DNA of 64,000 bases from Macrolepiota albuminosa (GCA_027475525.1 JAMWFC010000051.1:2526616-2590615); one strand, 5' to 3'; positions 26,232-39,513 are shown, counted from the first letter of the stretch. Program-made: numbers and translations. The notes: a model not told the origin generated them from the letters alone.

Positions 26232-26672
26232 TCATACTGGAGTATTTCGTTCCCTACGTGTGATTATAATTAGTCTTGTTCACGTTGCGAAATGACAACA
26301 TACCATTTTGTGCCACCAGGGAACATTGGAGCTATTGTGTTTCAGCACCCTCCGATATACAGCCGAGCGCTTCGCTCACCAATGTAAGGATCTGGGTGTC
26401 TCTTGGATGCAAGATCGGCCTCTGCTTTTTCTAAAATAACAGCAAGAGCCCGAGGATCATGGACGTTGCTGGATTTTTTTGGGCAAGAGTTAGAGAGCAT
26501 TGGTAACATCACCATTTACACCGCACCGGTTCCGCTCGAACTCGGCCCTAATCTGCAGAGCTTGCGCCCTCCATAAATCTCTCCTAATTGTCCAGTCGAG
26601 CGCATTATTTAGAGAACGTTTGTAGAGTGATTTGACGTATATTCGGTGGGCCGCTGAAAATGTTGTAGACAT
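26232..26672 (-). CDS. NADH dehydrogenase (complex I) subunit B9/B22, LYR family
   Basis: Accessory membrane-arm subunit of mitochondrial complex I (NDUFB9 family). From the ATG at 26672: MSTTFSAAHRIYVKSLYKRS, where the L-Y-K triad stands in for the LYR motif, then NALDWTIRRDLWRAQAL and RAEFERN. Exon 2 gives DPRALAVILEKAEADLASKR and HPDPYI, exon 3 APMFPGGTKW, and exon 4 WERNTPV with a TGA at 26234-26232. This is the full order of the family in about 115 residues. Short introns separate the exons. Its ATG is 154 bp from the RRN3 ATG on the other strand, so the two share a promoter region. Confidence 0.9.
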
Positions 26673-26826
26673 GATTAATAGAGGAAAGAGCCGGAGGAAT
26701 GCAGTCACGTCCAGACCAGAGCGTTGAATTGATGGATTACTTCAGCCATCAAAAATTGTTTCTTCACAAGGCGGGAGGTCTTGGGCTGACTTGACTCCTT
26801 ACTTATCAGGGTTGCTGAGTGCTTTC

Positions 26827-29517
26827 ATGGACCCTCACTCCAGACGCTCTCAGTTCAACCATAGAGTGCCCAAGTCTGGACCAAAAGCTATAAATTCCAA
26901 ATTTATCGATTTCACGACTCACCAAAAATCCCCAATCGACCCTAAGCGACCCATGAGGCCTCAAAAATCGGACTCCATCTCGACTCTTCTTGTTCGTCGA
27001 CCCATTGCCACTAATTCTAGGGTCAAGCAGGATGAAAAGTATAAAAAGGACATGTATCTCTCCTTTGTTAATAATGCACTTAAGCAGAAGACCATTGTGA
27101 GTCGTGTATCAAGATCTACATGCCTCCACCTAACTCATGTAACTCCTAGGGAGAAAGCGAGCCTTTCGATGAACTGGTGAATCAGTTCAATCCAAAGACA
27201 GCGTCTTCAGATGGCGCGTCCCAGCTCCCTCAACTGCGTCTATGGCTTTCTGCTCTCTCTCATGTCGTCTCCAGACTCGAGCGAACTCATGCTGGCCTTG
27301 TGTACGCTATAGTCGGCATGCCTTGGACGATGCTTGATTCCGCAACTGTCAAATCTTACACAGACTTGATCGGGATGTTGATCAGTGCGCGGCCAGAGTA
27401 TTTGTCTCTCGTTCTTGAAAAGATTGCGCAGGGATTTACATATCGTACGTACTTACTCTTTTCACTATTAATGCGTTACTATACTCAGGACTGTCTAGAA
27501 TCTGGACTTAAAGCGCTTGACGCGTGCATTGCAGAAGGATCGTCAAGCCCTCTGACCCGTCGAGTAATCTATGATAGGTTGCACTACATGCTCCAGCACC
27601 TACTATCGCTGGTCCCGACCCTGCCATCAACTCTTCAACCGTTTCTCGTATGCAACTTTCCTCACAAGCGCCAGAAAGAGATTATGCACACCACGTATAT
27701 TCGTAACTTACTGCGCATATCAGTGTACTGCCCCGAACTCGCCGACAAAATCTTGGCAACCATTGTTGACCGCGCAATTCAAATAGATGTATGCAAATTT
27801 TCTGGTCTTGAACATGATGCGATTTAATGGAGGTATTCTTTTAGGTCGAGGTTCAAGTTGAGCTAGAAGAATTAGATGAGCAGGAAGCTGGTCAAGAAAT
27901 CTTCGAGCTGGATCCTTTTGATACAGTCGTTGGTCAGGAAGGAGACGACTCTGATTCCGAATACGACAGTAACGATGATGACGATGGAAACTTGAGCGAT
28001 ATATCGTCGACTGCCGAAGATATGGATGACCATATCAAAACGACGGAACTTCCCCCCAATATTGCTCACTTGCAGGATATGGTGAAGAAACTAGACTCGA
28101 TATTGACGCTGGTTTTTAATCATTTCCACCGCAATCACACCTTTATTGCGACCACTGATCTACAACTTCCATCATCACTCCTCGACTTGCCTCCTATAGA
28201 TGGTTCACCGTCGATGTCATCCCCGTCAACTCCTTCAAATATTTGGGGCGTTTCCCCAAAAGACCAACTTAGAAGGAATTTGACTTCATCAAGTACAGAA
28301 AAGCCTGCGGCAGATCTGCCTGAGCGCCGCAGGAATCTTCTTAGAATGCAGTTCCATAGCCTCCTTGCTATCTTTGATCGCACCATCCTCCGCACTTTTA
28401 AGTCACGATATACACAATTTCTCGTCTTCTGGTATACTTCACTCGACCCAGAGTTTGCGGACGTTTTCCAAGGCATGCTTGTTGAACGTGCGCTCCTTGC
28501 GACCAGCCCAGACGGGCTCGCTCACATCAATACCCCGATTGTCACTCGTGCCGCTGCGGCGTCATACATCGGTAGCTTTGTTAGTCGTGCAATATTTGTC
28601 GACCGTGAAGGCACACGATGCGTAGTGGGTGTGCTTTGCGAGTTCCTTAGGGTGCATCTTGATGGTGTGGAGGAAATCATGCGTGAAGGCGAGACAGGGG
28701 TCGAGATTGGGGGTATGGCTCAGCATACAGTATTTTATGCAATTGCGCAGGCGGTCTTTCTGATTTTCTGTTTCCGATGGCGCGATCTCTTGGAAGATGA
28801 AGAAGGCGACGATGAGCTATTGATTGGGAGAAAGGCGGAGGGCGGTAACAGGTGGATGCCGCAACTGGGGGTCCTTCAGCGGGTCGTCACCTCGGTTCTT
28901 AATCCTTTGCGAGTACGCGTCTGGAGTCAGTTTTCCTGTATGATTGGTTGACAGTTTCATTTCACCAGGTGTGCTCGGCTAACGTCGTAGCACAATTTGC
29001 TCGTATAGCTCAGGCGACGGACTTTATTTATTGTTATACCATCCTGGAAGCCAATAAACGATCAGACTATGTTACCAACAATCACGTTCCCACAGAGCTC
29101 ACACAACAGAGCCCAGCTTTGAGCCAGCAGCAGGCTCGTTTAGCTCCTATGATCTCTCCCTCTTTGCTTGACGAGGCAACGAATCCGGAACTCAACACAT
29201 TTTTCCCATTCGATCCATACCGCCTACCTAAATCACACACGTACATTCAAGGCATATACCGAGAGTGGTCGAGCGTTGCGCTTGACGACGACGACGACGA
29301 CGATGACGAAGAAGAAGAAGAAGAAGAAGAAGAAGAAGAAACGCAGGAGACAAGAGCGGAGGGAATGGTATCGGGCGGACTGCTTATACCCCGGTCAAAG
29401 TCAAGTACAGATGATTTTGGTCTTGGAAAATCATTGGGAGCCATGAGCATCAGTCCGATACACCAGCCGGTGGTTGCATCGGTCCATCTGCAAGATATTC
29501 ATTTTGGTGTTGTGTAG
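26827..29517 (+). CDS. RRN3: RRN3, RNA polymerase I initiation factor
   Basis: Bridges RNA polymerase I to core factor at the rDNA promoter. From the ATG at 26827 (MDPHSRRSQFNHR) a basic leader precedes YKKDMYLSFVNNAL and the HEAT-like core: LPQLRLWLSALSHVVSRLE, RPEYLSLVLEKIAQGFTY, LTRRVIYDRLHYMLQHLLSL, NFPHKRQKEIMHTTYIRNLL, then an acidic loop. IVTRAAAASYIGSFVSRA and VVGVLCEFLRVHLDG match the most conserved RRN3 segments, followed by VFYAIAQAVFLIFCFRWRDL. The intron near 27445 uses an acceptor at TGTCTAG, giving FTYQSGLKALDA. The C-terminal part has an uninterrupted Asp/Glu run of 21 residues (29284-29340). Confidence 0.94.
29284..29340 (+). repeat. GAC/GAA trinucleotide tract in RRN3
   Basis: Runs of GAC/GAT then GAA codons encode an Asp block followed by a Glu block. 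This is a slippage-prone microsatellite in coding sequence, likely to vary in length between strains. Confidence 0.85.
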
Positions 29518-30118
29518 TATGTATCTTTATGTTGGTGGAGCTGTTATCGCTTTGTTATCTTGCTCGTTATCTTGCTCATTATCGATGTCGTACTTTACTA
29601 TCTACACTTGTAGTATACATTTTTTCATACATTCTATGTATCTATGCCACCGTCATTCCCTATGCATACCTGCTGAGAGGATTCTTGATCGCAATCCGTC
29701 AAACGTATCATTTTGCGCGTTATCTCCGCCCGGATGGCCGACAATTCCTGTGCATCATGCGCCTACATAAGGACAGTCCAGCTCGATTAACTACACTTTT
29801 CCGTTTTCACGCCGCCTGGGCCAAGATACCCTTAACTGAATTATTATGTTACAGGCAATCAGCATGAAGGAGTCCGTGAGACATACTAACATCCCAATTT
29901 TTTACGCGAACAATGGAATGGCCAGTTGTAATTATGCGATATAAGTACGTCAAGGCTAATTAAGTAGCTTATCAAGTTTTTGATGCAATTTGATGTTACA
30001 AGTTGATTCACCATGCGCGCCCCATCGCTCAGGGAGGTTTTGTCCGGTCAGGGGCACCAAACCAAACTCATAAGACATTGACACCGGGTAGAAATACACT
30101 TATTCTTGACTATCAAAG
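29518..30118. other. Intergenic region, no gene seen
   Basis: 600 bp between RRN3 and the nucleoside hydrolase. Short ORFs have no motifs; likely RRN3 3' flank plus the hydrolase promoter. Confidence 0.6.
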
Positions 30119-31410
30119 ATGAGCTTGAAATACCTGTGGTTGGATGTTGACCCAGTCAGTGTCCTTGGTTGATTCCGTTCTCTGACCAGCGGAAAAGTAA
30201 CCGGTTGTGCACAGGGGCATGATGACGCGACGGCTATCCTCCTAGCGCTACACTGTCAAAACATCAAACTTCTTGGAGTCTCGACAGTAAGTGTGACTAG
30301 TTAATTCTTTTCTATTCAAGTTACCCAATGATCTTCGAGGTGCATGGTAATGCACCCAGCCATCATACTGCAATCAATGCAGCCCGCTGCCTTTTCGCAT
30401 TTGGCTCCAAACCCGATGTCAAGGTGTACCGTGGTGCAGACAAACCACTTATCGTACCTAACAAATATGACCCTGAGATACATGGTCCTGATGGTCTAGG
30501 TGGCGTTGAAGGTCTTCCCCATCCAGATGATCCGCGGCTTCGTCCATGGTTCGCAACTAATGACGACGGAGAACCCATCAATGCACTCGAGGGGATGGCA
30601 AAATCTGTTAAGCAAGTATGGAATAAGGGCGCGGGGAAGAAGGTTACGGTAGTCTCGTGCGGGCCAATGACGAACATCGCTCTCTTCGTTGCGTCATATC
30701 CTGACTTGCTTCCTGCCGTAGAAGAATTTGTGTTCATGGGAGGTGGTGTCGGCATGGGCAACCGCTCCTCCGTTGCCGAATTCAACGTCATCTGCGATCG
30801 TGAGCGTTGTCCCATCTCCGCCCAGTTGTGCGGTCATTTACGTTCGCCAGCACATGCTGTACAGATCGTTCTCGATGCGCCAGTGAGGACTGTGATGATT
30901 CCAATTAACGTCTCCCATACAGCTATTGTAACTAAAGCTATTCACACGCGACTGCTCTCGCCAGGAACGCCAGAGGCAGAGACTTTGCCTCCAGCCGCGA
31001 CGAACCTCCGTCATACCCTGTCAACCCTCATAGGGTTCTTCGCCGCCAGTTACAAAACTACGTTTGGTTTCGATTATGGACCCCCTCTTCACGATGCTCT
31101 GACCATTGCGTATGTATCCCGGCCAGATTTGTTCACAACTATAAGGAAACGTGTTGATGTTGAGCTGTCGGGAACTTACACACGAGCGGAAACTGTCGTG
31201 GATATTTGGGATTATCAGAAGTGCGATGATACGTGGGGCACGGGTGGAAAGAACTGTTTGGTGGCCCGTTCGGTCAATGTATGTTCAATTAAATAAATCG
31301 CCGACTTGGGAATTGAACTAGATCTCTCCTAGGTGGATGATTTTTTTAACCTTTTGCTCTCATGTGTTGCACTTTCCGACGCTATCTCTCCACTCAACGT
31401 TCAGTTGTAG
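30119..31410 (+). CDS. Inosine-uridine preferring nucleoside hydrolase
   Basis: Hydrolyses the N-glycosidic bond of nucleosides to ribose and base (purine/pyrimidine salvage, URH1-like). The ATG at 30119 gives MSLKYLWLDVDP, and after an intron GHDDATAILLALH, forming the calcium-binding DxDxGxDDA signature across the splice. Next come GVSTVHGNAPSHHTAINAA, VTVVSCGPMTNIALF, EFVFMGGGVGMGN and the FNVICDP region. There an intron (about 30800-30850) restores DPHAVQIVLDAP, a part lost in an unspliced reading. GPPLHDALTIAYVSRPDLF supplies the late active-site His-Asp. A final intron leads to FFNLLLSCVALSDAISPLN and a TAG at 31410. Five exons. Confidence 0.92.
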
Positions 31411-31984
31411 TATTCGCTGCTCTTTAATGGACGAATTGCGTCTGGTTTGAAGAGGAGGGAATCAGGATGGACACACCCGCGTTACAAAGTCGTCAAGATT
31501 ACGACGAGGATGAAAGAGTAGTATGCATGTCACAATCATTTCAATCGAGTTGTATAATGCCCTGGCGAGGGTCTCGGTGCCACATTAACAAAAAAGATAT
31601 TCTTGGATTCACTCCCCGACCTCACCGCATTAATTCACGGTGATAGCTAGAAGTACCGCTGAAATTGAGCAATGATTTCCTCAAGACTGACTTGTTTGCA
31701 CTAACGACATGTTTCCAACCTTTATTAATGATTGACTATAACTACTTGACCCTCGTGGTCAAGTCGACCATCTTGATTATGACCAAGTCAGGTCGTGATA
31801 TAAAAGTACAAGTCTCCACACCAAAGGATTGTATTACTATATTACTATTAAGCCGTCTATCTACGCTAGATAACTAGCTATGGATATATCACCAGACTAA
31901 CTGCTGTACTTGTGTTCTATTCTTTCTAGCGACGACTGGTTATTTGCAGATACATCCCTGGAAGATAGAAGAACTCACCTTCTA
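31411..31984. other. Intergenic region between convergent genes
   Basis: About 570 bp of AT-rich 3' flank between the hydrolase and S28 peptidase stops. No coding or RNA signal seen. Confidence 0.6.
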
Positions 31985-34278
31985 CTACTGATCCACGCCC
32001 TTGACAAATGCATTTATAGGTTTAGGGACACCATTATAAACTTTCACCATCTTGTTTGTAATAGCTGGACTAGCTTTTACGTTGCTTGGCGTATAAGACT
32101 GGATACTCGGCTTCCATTGTGCCAACCAGGTCTTGAAGTATCCCAAAGCAGCAACTTGAACTTTTTTGATAGTTGGGTCAACTTGACCAGCCAAAGTCTT
32201 GAGATCGGAGCAGTGAAAGCCGCCACTAATGTATATAGGCTGATTCGGTGTGGTTTGTACGGTATGCCGAGTAGCAGAGACTGTAGCATCCTTCCAAGGG
32301 TCACCTGCAGTCCCAATGAGCATAGAAACAAGACAACAATCAACTACTGACGTCGACCATTAGCAAAAAATAGACGATCCAACTTGACATTCCAGCCCTT
32401 GTAAACCTTGTTCGTCTCCTTGATTGCAGTCCTGGGCGGTTCAGGGAAAGCTTCAGGGAACATCAGCTGACATTGGCGCTGGCACGAGGGGGTAAGTCAA
32501 TTAAGTTGAGAAATATGTACAGCGGATCGTACCAAGTCGTATGAAGGTTGAACGAGGCGTGTTACCAGTGTGGGATGACCTTCTGGAGCACCTTCCTGTT
32601 CAGAGTAAAATAACTATTAGCACTAGCTTCAACGAGAAGAGTCTATCTTAACCTGAAGATAACCAACTTCGTTGCACCTAGAAATGAGATCAGTCTTCGA
32701 CTAGCTAAACAGTAACAATGTCGAGGCCGACATACACGATCCAGAACCAAGAGCGCATTGCATTGTCAATGCTAGTATCAGTCCAATACGACAGTGTTGG
32801 GTCATAGGTACCCAAGCAGGTCCTTTGTTGAGACGAGAATGTAAAGCACCGTAAGGATGATCACACCACAGCTAAACTCACTCAGGATCCGAACCATGAC
32901 AGACTTGGTCAAAGTTCATGAGACTGTTTAGAAAAAGAGATAGAAAGTACTCACCGTGAGCATAGTAAGTGTTCTTGAAGTAGTACCCCCAAGCGGCAAG
33001 AGCATGGTCCAATCCCCAGCCAGTGGCAGGTGCGTTGACGCCATCTTTAACTTCAAGCGCGTCGCAGAATTGATAGAATTGCCCTCCAGGGCCAGTTGTA
33101 GGTTGGAGAGATTGCCAGTCCCACAAGTTGTTGCGAACTGCAACACAGGAATGAAAAGCAAGGAAAAATGGAGATCAACAACTTACGAGCACCAGCAACG
33201 TCGTCGATATGGGTCATATTGCCAAGGCCAAACGTCTCCTTAAGCGCCTGGATCGCAGTGGTATTTTTCCCGCTAAACGTTTTATCGACGTGAGCGATTA
33301 CAGCCTGCACGTCAGCCGAGCAGTTAGCAGGCATATACAAGCGGATGGGCTCAAAGTATTCCCAAAAGTCACTGAATCATATTGGATCAATTTGTCAAGC
33401 AAGGCCAACTTATGAACTAAACTCACAGAATAGCTTCTACAACGCCCGAAGATCCGTAACCAGCCCAGAAAACTCCTGGTTGGCTTTCAAGTCACAACAT
33501 AAGACGATTATTAAGAATCATCGTTGAAATTACCTACCTGACCATTGTCCAACTCGTCAGAGCACCGGAATAGCTTCCGCCAATGAGGATCCACGGAGCC
33601 TTGTCCGGAGTGACTTGGTCACCTCCAGGCATCGGTAGTTTCACAGTTTTAGCGAAGTAGACTAAATCATCAACCGCTTGTTGAAGGGTATGGAGTCTCA
33701 AGCTCTCTACGCTCAAATCCGGCTTTGGATTGCTATAGCCGTAGAACCTGTGCTCAAGCACAACAGTGCTTGCATTTTGTTGCTGGGCAATGAGACCATT
33801 GATAGTTTTATTCGTCAAGTAACCGTAATACCCTGTGTCATATATTAAGGAGCAGATTTTCTTTGCGATGGTGATACCTTACCATCAGCATTGCTTTCTC
33901 CGGGCGTCATGAGGATGATGGGTCCGCCTACGATGATTGGTAGATGATATTTATTCGAAGGATTCTGAGAAGTTACCACAACGTACCTGGCTCATAAAAC
34001 TCGTACGTATGCCAGTAACGTTGCTTGAAAGTGCCCAAGGATGGGTCGTTGTGGTCAATCAACTGGTCGAAGTAGTAGACGGTGTTGTACGGAGGAAGTT
34101 CTGTCCCATTGCGACTGACAACCGGCATACTTGAATTCTCCATAGTAACACGAGGAATGCCAGGCAAGCGCAACATATTGGCGTTGAGACGACCATCGGG
34201 AAGACGAGCAGAAGTCAGCAGAGACGATAATGTCAGCGAAGTTACCAGAAGACCCAAGTTGACTATTCGCACAGCCAT
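31985..34278 (-). CDS. Secreted serine peptidase, family S28 (Pro-X carboxypeptidase-like)
   Basis: Alpha/beta-hydrolase peptidase of the S28 family (lysosomal Pro-X carboxypeptidase/DPP2 relatives), likely secreted and acid-active. The ATG at 34278 gives a signal peptide (MAVRIVNLGLLVTSLTL...); an in-frame ATG at 34335 is also possible. Conserved blocks: YYFDQLIDHNDPSLGTFKQR, VVLEHRFYGYSNPKPDL, the nucleophile elbow IGGSYSGALTSW, SGVVEAI near 33430, and in the last exon the NGxxDPW region (DPWKDATVS) with the catalytic His in GGFHCSDL. Roughly ten exons. Many introns are visible as short frame changes, and exon limits in 32350-33000 are uncertain. No 77-bp duplications. Confidence 0.88.
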
Positions 34279-34335
34279 AAGTCGCGAGAATACAAAAGCT
34301 TGAGAACAAAAGGATCCTAGGGTGATAAAGAGCAT

Positions 34336-35967
34336 GACGCCTTAATCACAGCCATTATATAGTAGCCGGTTGGAGACACATCTGTATACGTACAAACGAG
34401 CCATACGGAGAAATACCAGATAGAAATTCATAAACCATGTGGTCAAGAGTTGCCGAATCACAGAAGCACACGATGCACCAGAGTCCCGAATAGATCCGAC
34501 CCTCTGAGCCATACTATTAACTCTGAGTTCAGTCGGACGTCACGCGTTCACGAATCGTCACACTTTCATCCTTAAGCTCCGCTTATAAGTACAGCCTTTT
34601 GAGTTGGACGGAATGCTACAAGTATGCCATGTGATTATACTATAATATTACAGTGGGATAAACAGCAAGATTGTGGAGATTATTGCGGCGCCCAATGAAA
34701 GAGGCTTTGACTGACCAAGGCGACGCGTCTGTGGTATCAATTCACACTCCGCTTTGCCTGTGCCGTGACGACATCATCTGACTATGAGGTTGAATCACAC
34801 TTGGTTAGCATACGTTGACCCTACTGCTAAGTTGCTAGTAATAAAAATTAATTGTGCTTGAGGAAACCTTTTTGTCCGGAAAGGTACTCTGAACCACACA
34901 GGATAGTGATAGTATGGAATTGTTCCATTCCAACGCCCTCACAAGTTCCGCACTATATCCGGTGATTAAATTTATATCACGAATAGTGGGTCCCATCTGA
35001 TAGATAAATCATGATGCGTGGATCATTTAAGCGTGCTGTGTGTACGTAATTTGATAGCATAATGACTGAGCTTTCGCCTTTCTGGAAGCGGAGCAGGGTA
35101 GCCCAGTGGTAAATCTGTCAGAATAGCCAGTACAGCTCACAACGATTACTTTACTCAGTATAATTGATCTACATTTCGAAGTCATTGTAACATCAATTCT
35201 GAGTCAGGGCTAACGGCTGCCAGTGGTAGAATTTTGTGCACCACTACTTTTTTTCCCAATATGTCATGAACGGAGAAGAGAACAACATCACTTGTTGAAG
35301 GTGTTTCAAAGTTGACAAGTGAATCTAGTCAAGCCTTTGGAAATACACAATAATTATATAATCACAATACCCCCATTGTGTTTCATCCTTGTAAGATATA
35401 ATATCCAGTCAAACCTCATAATCGGTAGGACCCTCCATGGAAGCCAAAAAGGAACGGTTGTCAGGGGGTATCGGATACCAAGGGATGAGCCATGGTTTGA
35501 CTTTACTTCCACCCAGTGATGGCTTAGTTCTCGACGAAATAAACCTTAGGCCTCTGATGCGGTTCAATTTTGTACGTCGGCTACAATACGGTCTCTCTCA
35601 CAAGTATTCAAAACTATTGGTGCAAAGATCACCTGGTAATGAGCCGGGATTGTATGCGCCACCGAAATGCCTTATAATCTTTGAGAGATCCCTAATCAGG
35701 TTATTTTCCGATCAATAGTTTCGGACACTGCCACCTGTCGTTCCCTCGGTGCCTCGATCGTTTACCACCAAGTGATGCAGTCACATGACATGGTAAGAAA
35801 GTTAACCAGGTACAAATAGGTGGCCAAATAAGAGGGAAGCTGCACCTCGTTCATTTTTATGGGCTCCGGTGGATCATTCATCACGACACGCTTTTTCTGA
35901 ATTTGGTTAGCGAAGAGATAATACGCCCTTAGGCCTTAACCCTCCCACGCCCCCCACGAAATAGATA
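34336..35967. other. Long intergenic region, no gene seen
   Basis: About 1.6 kb between the divergent S28 peptidase and the seven-helix gene. AT-rich, with only short unrelated ORFs. I see no tRNA fold, transposon end or repeat. Likely promoters for both neighbours. Confidence 0.55.
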
Positions 35968-38900
35968 ATGATATCATTAATTCCTGCTATCGCGATCGCT
36001 TTCTTTTCGTTCTTATGCTCGGTTTTTGTCATCCTCCACATTGTTATCCCTATTCTACCTCCGTCTCCTTTGAGTAGACGCGTTTCTCCGGTATGCACAG
36101 CACACATGAAGGCTCAGAAATCGATCTGATTTTTTTTTCAGGCCGAATTCGGGCTTCCCAGATTTCGATCTCTTTCCCATACAGACAGGAGTCATATATG
36201 GCTAGCCTCCCTTGATATTGTGGCGCTAGTCATCTTTGTATGGCAGGCCATTGATGAAGCTACTGGTGGTCCTTCCGAATTTGCTGATGCATCCAATCCT
36301 GCTTCTACCGTAAGGATATGGTTCGTGATGACAGTCAGGCAGACTTGTCTTCTGACTGTAGTATCTATCACTCTACTTCACGTTCGCATGGGGAGACCAG
36401 TATCGTTTGGACCAAAACATTGGATGATCTGGGCGCCCACCGTACTCCTCGTGATTACGTCCACAAGTATCGCCGGAGTGACTGCTGCCGCCGGTCTGCA
36501 GACTTTATTTATAGGAATCATTGGTTATACCTGCTCCGTCGCCATATTGAACAGCATAGCGTTCATCTCCCTCATTTGGACCCTCGTCGCCATTAAACGC
36601 AACCTTGCGGCTCTTAGCGAAGAATTCGACCCATGGCCTCCGGCCAAGATGGTGGAAGAGAAATCCAGGCCATCCTTTTCCACAGAAGATGTCGACGCCA
36701 TTCGTGAAGGTGCTTCTTGGATCACCTCCAGCGCAAGCTCACGTCGTGATTCTATCTCGGCGTGGTCGTTTTCTACTCATCAGACTGGCGCAGTGCCTTC
36801 ACGTCACGACCTTAAAATCCACAAAGGTCCCTATGCATTTGCTCCAGCGAAATCCCACTTTTCATTTGATACTCCCAGTTCTCATGCTAATGATGTCCCC
36901 CTTGTCCCTCCTCTTCCTTCTTCTTACGGTCTCGCATCGTCAGCTACCCACCATTTCGGCGACCCTGATCCGTTCAGAAAGGACGGTTTACCGCCGGTTC
37001 CTGAGCAACCACGTGTTCGTTTGGATTCTCAGACTTCATGGTTGACCTCCACGAAGGGTTCCCACACAACAATGTCTGCTTGGAGCTATCCAACTTCCGT
37101 GAGAGGAGGCAGCATTCATAATGCAAGCTCCCTAGATCTTCGCACGTTGACTCCGGTTTCTTCGGGTTCCCGTACAGGGAAGCCGCGACTTGCTACTGCT
37201 CAGGTTCTGGGTGGCTATGGTTTTGTTCGTGGAGCTCGCGAAGTTGAGAAAGGCCTTGCAGCCTTTGCTGCTCCGCTTGGAACCATAATTGACATGTCCG
37301 CGTTACATCTGTTTGGTTGGTTACTTTACGTCTGGGTACCTCTCGCAAGTCTGCTCTCTACTTCTGTATTTGCTCCCTTTGCTTATATGTATTCTACAGG
37401 CGCTGTCACTTCCTTATCTCATTATCGTCTTACACAGATCTGTTCCTTCTACAGGGATTTCGATTGCCTTTATCTTGTCAGTCACAATGTCCTCTCCCAT
37501 CTTGGTCATCAATATCCTTTCTCGCTCACCCATTCCAATTCCTTCTGGGCTATTTGACACTCATGAGCCTGATGCAAGAGTCAGACGTGATCTTCCTGTT
37601 GTAAACACCGATGCTCCATTTAGATATTCCAAGGAATGCAAACGTAGCATGAGCACAAGTCCAACTGTTGTTGAAGGGCGCCGCAGTGGTGATATATGGA
37701 TCACGAATGGCGATGCAGTGGAAGGAAAGGGTAAGATGGGTCGTGCCATGGGCATGTTGCCGCCTATGCCCAAACTCTCCGTTCTTCCTCAAGTGGAAAA
37801 AAAAGACTACTCTTGTGCTCGGCCTCTTCCCATTCGAAACGAAGACTCAGCGTTCCCTGTCAATCTGCATGGCCGATCTCACTCAGAGACCAGTGCTCAG
37901 TTTGAACGATACAGAAAGGACTCGACAGTAAGCTCTCGTCTTTCTGAAGCAAGGGACAGCCTTGCCTATGCCGGTAAGATCATGATCGCTCAGAGACACT
38001 ATTCTGCTCTCGCGCAAACTGTCGTTGTCACCTGTCCTCCTTCAGAGAAGAATCAATCTGCCAAAGCAGACGAAGTTCTTGGATCCGCCACAGGTGCAAC
38101 GTCTGCCAATGCCATCTACCAGTCAGTCCATCTTCGTAGTAGATCCGTCTCGTCTATCAATGTACCCCAGGACCCAAGTGGCACTTCATTGACTCCTAGT
38201 CCCCCTCCGACCATCCCTCTTCCGCCAACTCCTCCGAGACTGAAGGCTGCTCGATCTGCTTGCCACACGAAATCTTTTTCCTCCGGATACTCCTTTGGAC
38301 CGGTTAATGATATGAACGAGATCGACTCTTTAACTGCCGGTATCTTACCTCTCCTTGTGCCAGGTATCAATATGAATGGCATGAAATACAAGGAGGGAGA
38401 TTGTTCCTCACCCGGAACTTATAACAAATGCAAGAGTCAGAAAGCCGTGCATGAGTTGAAGGAATTTAGAGGAGACTTCTCGTCTCCTGAATTCCACTCA
38501 ACTCCTGTCATACGTCGTGCACGGGAACAGCGATCCAGGAAGATTTTTGGTCACAAGAGGAATCGTTACAGCTTGCCAAGGTATTTTTTCTCTTTTAGAA
38601 TCCTTAATTACTTTTTTCTATCGCGCCTATTAGTCTTGGTTTAGGGAAAGATGACCTGCATTCTTCGTCCAGTCGGAATGAAGAGAATCAAAAAGCTTCG
38701 AAGACCAAAATTGACCGATGTTATACTACTACTTCCAACGTCGACGGTGGGCAGAGGAATGCTGTGTTTGGTGACGAAACCATGACAAATACCATATGCG
38801 ACTTGAACGCGAAGCAGTTGACTGTGACCCCTCTCGAAAGTGCCCGTGAAATGAATTGTGCCAAGTCTACCCGATCCTTTGGCCTTCTTGTTGACGTTCC

Positions 38901-39513
38901 TCATGGCCTTGACACACCTCGAGATTCTCTTTCTTCAATGGTTCCGCCCTTCTCTGCCGCATCTACTGTTACCCTCTTTGAAGAGTTCCTGGCTGGTTTA
39001 GCAGAGGATCCCGGGGCTCAGAGCACACCGCATAACACCCATTTGAACAAACCCATGTTGAAATGTCCTGGCCATCCCTCGAGTTTATCCCATATGAGAT
39101 CTGAAGATTGCTCAGTACCTATAACCCCCGACGCCGAGACCACCACGACTTCTTCTGGAACCTCCGGCTTAACTCGATGGTCAACCCGGGCGGTTAGGCC
39201 AAAGGTTGTTGAGCTTTGCAAGGGATCTAACACAATCTCTCCCCAGTCGGATTCAAAGCTAGGTTCCTCTGGAGGAAACCTTCGTCCCCTTGCACTCTTG
39301 CAGTATCGCGACAACAACATACCTGCTAGCCCAACGTCGAATTCCGTTCGTCCTCTGGCTCTCGGGAGGAGGCAGAAGTCTCAAGGGACTGTTCATGTGC
39401 AGGATGAGAATGGCAAGCCGGATTCTGCCAGCTCTAGAAACAAGAATTTGAGGCCCTTGAAACTCGTTCAATTCGATACCACCAAGGTCCGAGGTATTTT
39501 GCGGAAGAATTAA
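35968..39513 (+). CDS. Seven-helix membrane protein with long cytoplasmic loop and tail
   Basis: Not assigned to a named family. The ATG at 35968 opens with a helix (AIAIAFFSFLCSVFVILHIV); an intron with a poly-T acceptor joins exon 2. Further helices are LDIVALVIFVWQAI, TCLLTVVSITLLHV, MIWAPTVLLVITSTSIAGVT and LFIGIIGYTCSVAIL...FISLIW. Then a loop of about 215 residues, rich in Ser/Pro, is followed (intron near 37350-37405) by LHLFGWLLYVWALSLPYLII and TGISIAFILSVTMSSPILVI. That makes seven helices, then a tail of over 600 residues, Ser-rich, ending GILRKN. An intron near 38581-38632 joins the tail halves. The layout (huge loop between helices 5 and 6, long tail) is GPCR-like, but no STE3, Git3 or other receptor motif was recognised. 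Confidence 0.8.

Noticed and set aside
30363..30815. 150-codon ORF antisense to the nucleoside hydrolase
   Set aside because: A shadow of a well-conserved enzyme; no motif of its own.
35319..35718. Two short plus-strand ORFs in the 1.6-kb gap
   Set aside because: No motifs, odd composition and no splice context; not distinguishable from chance.
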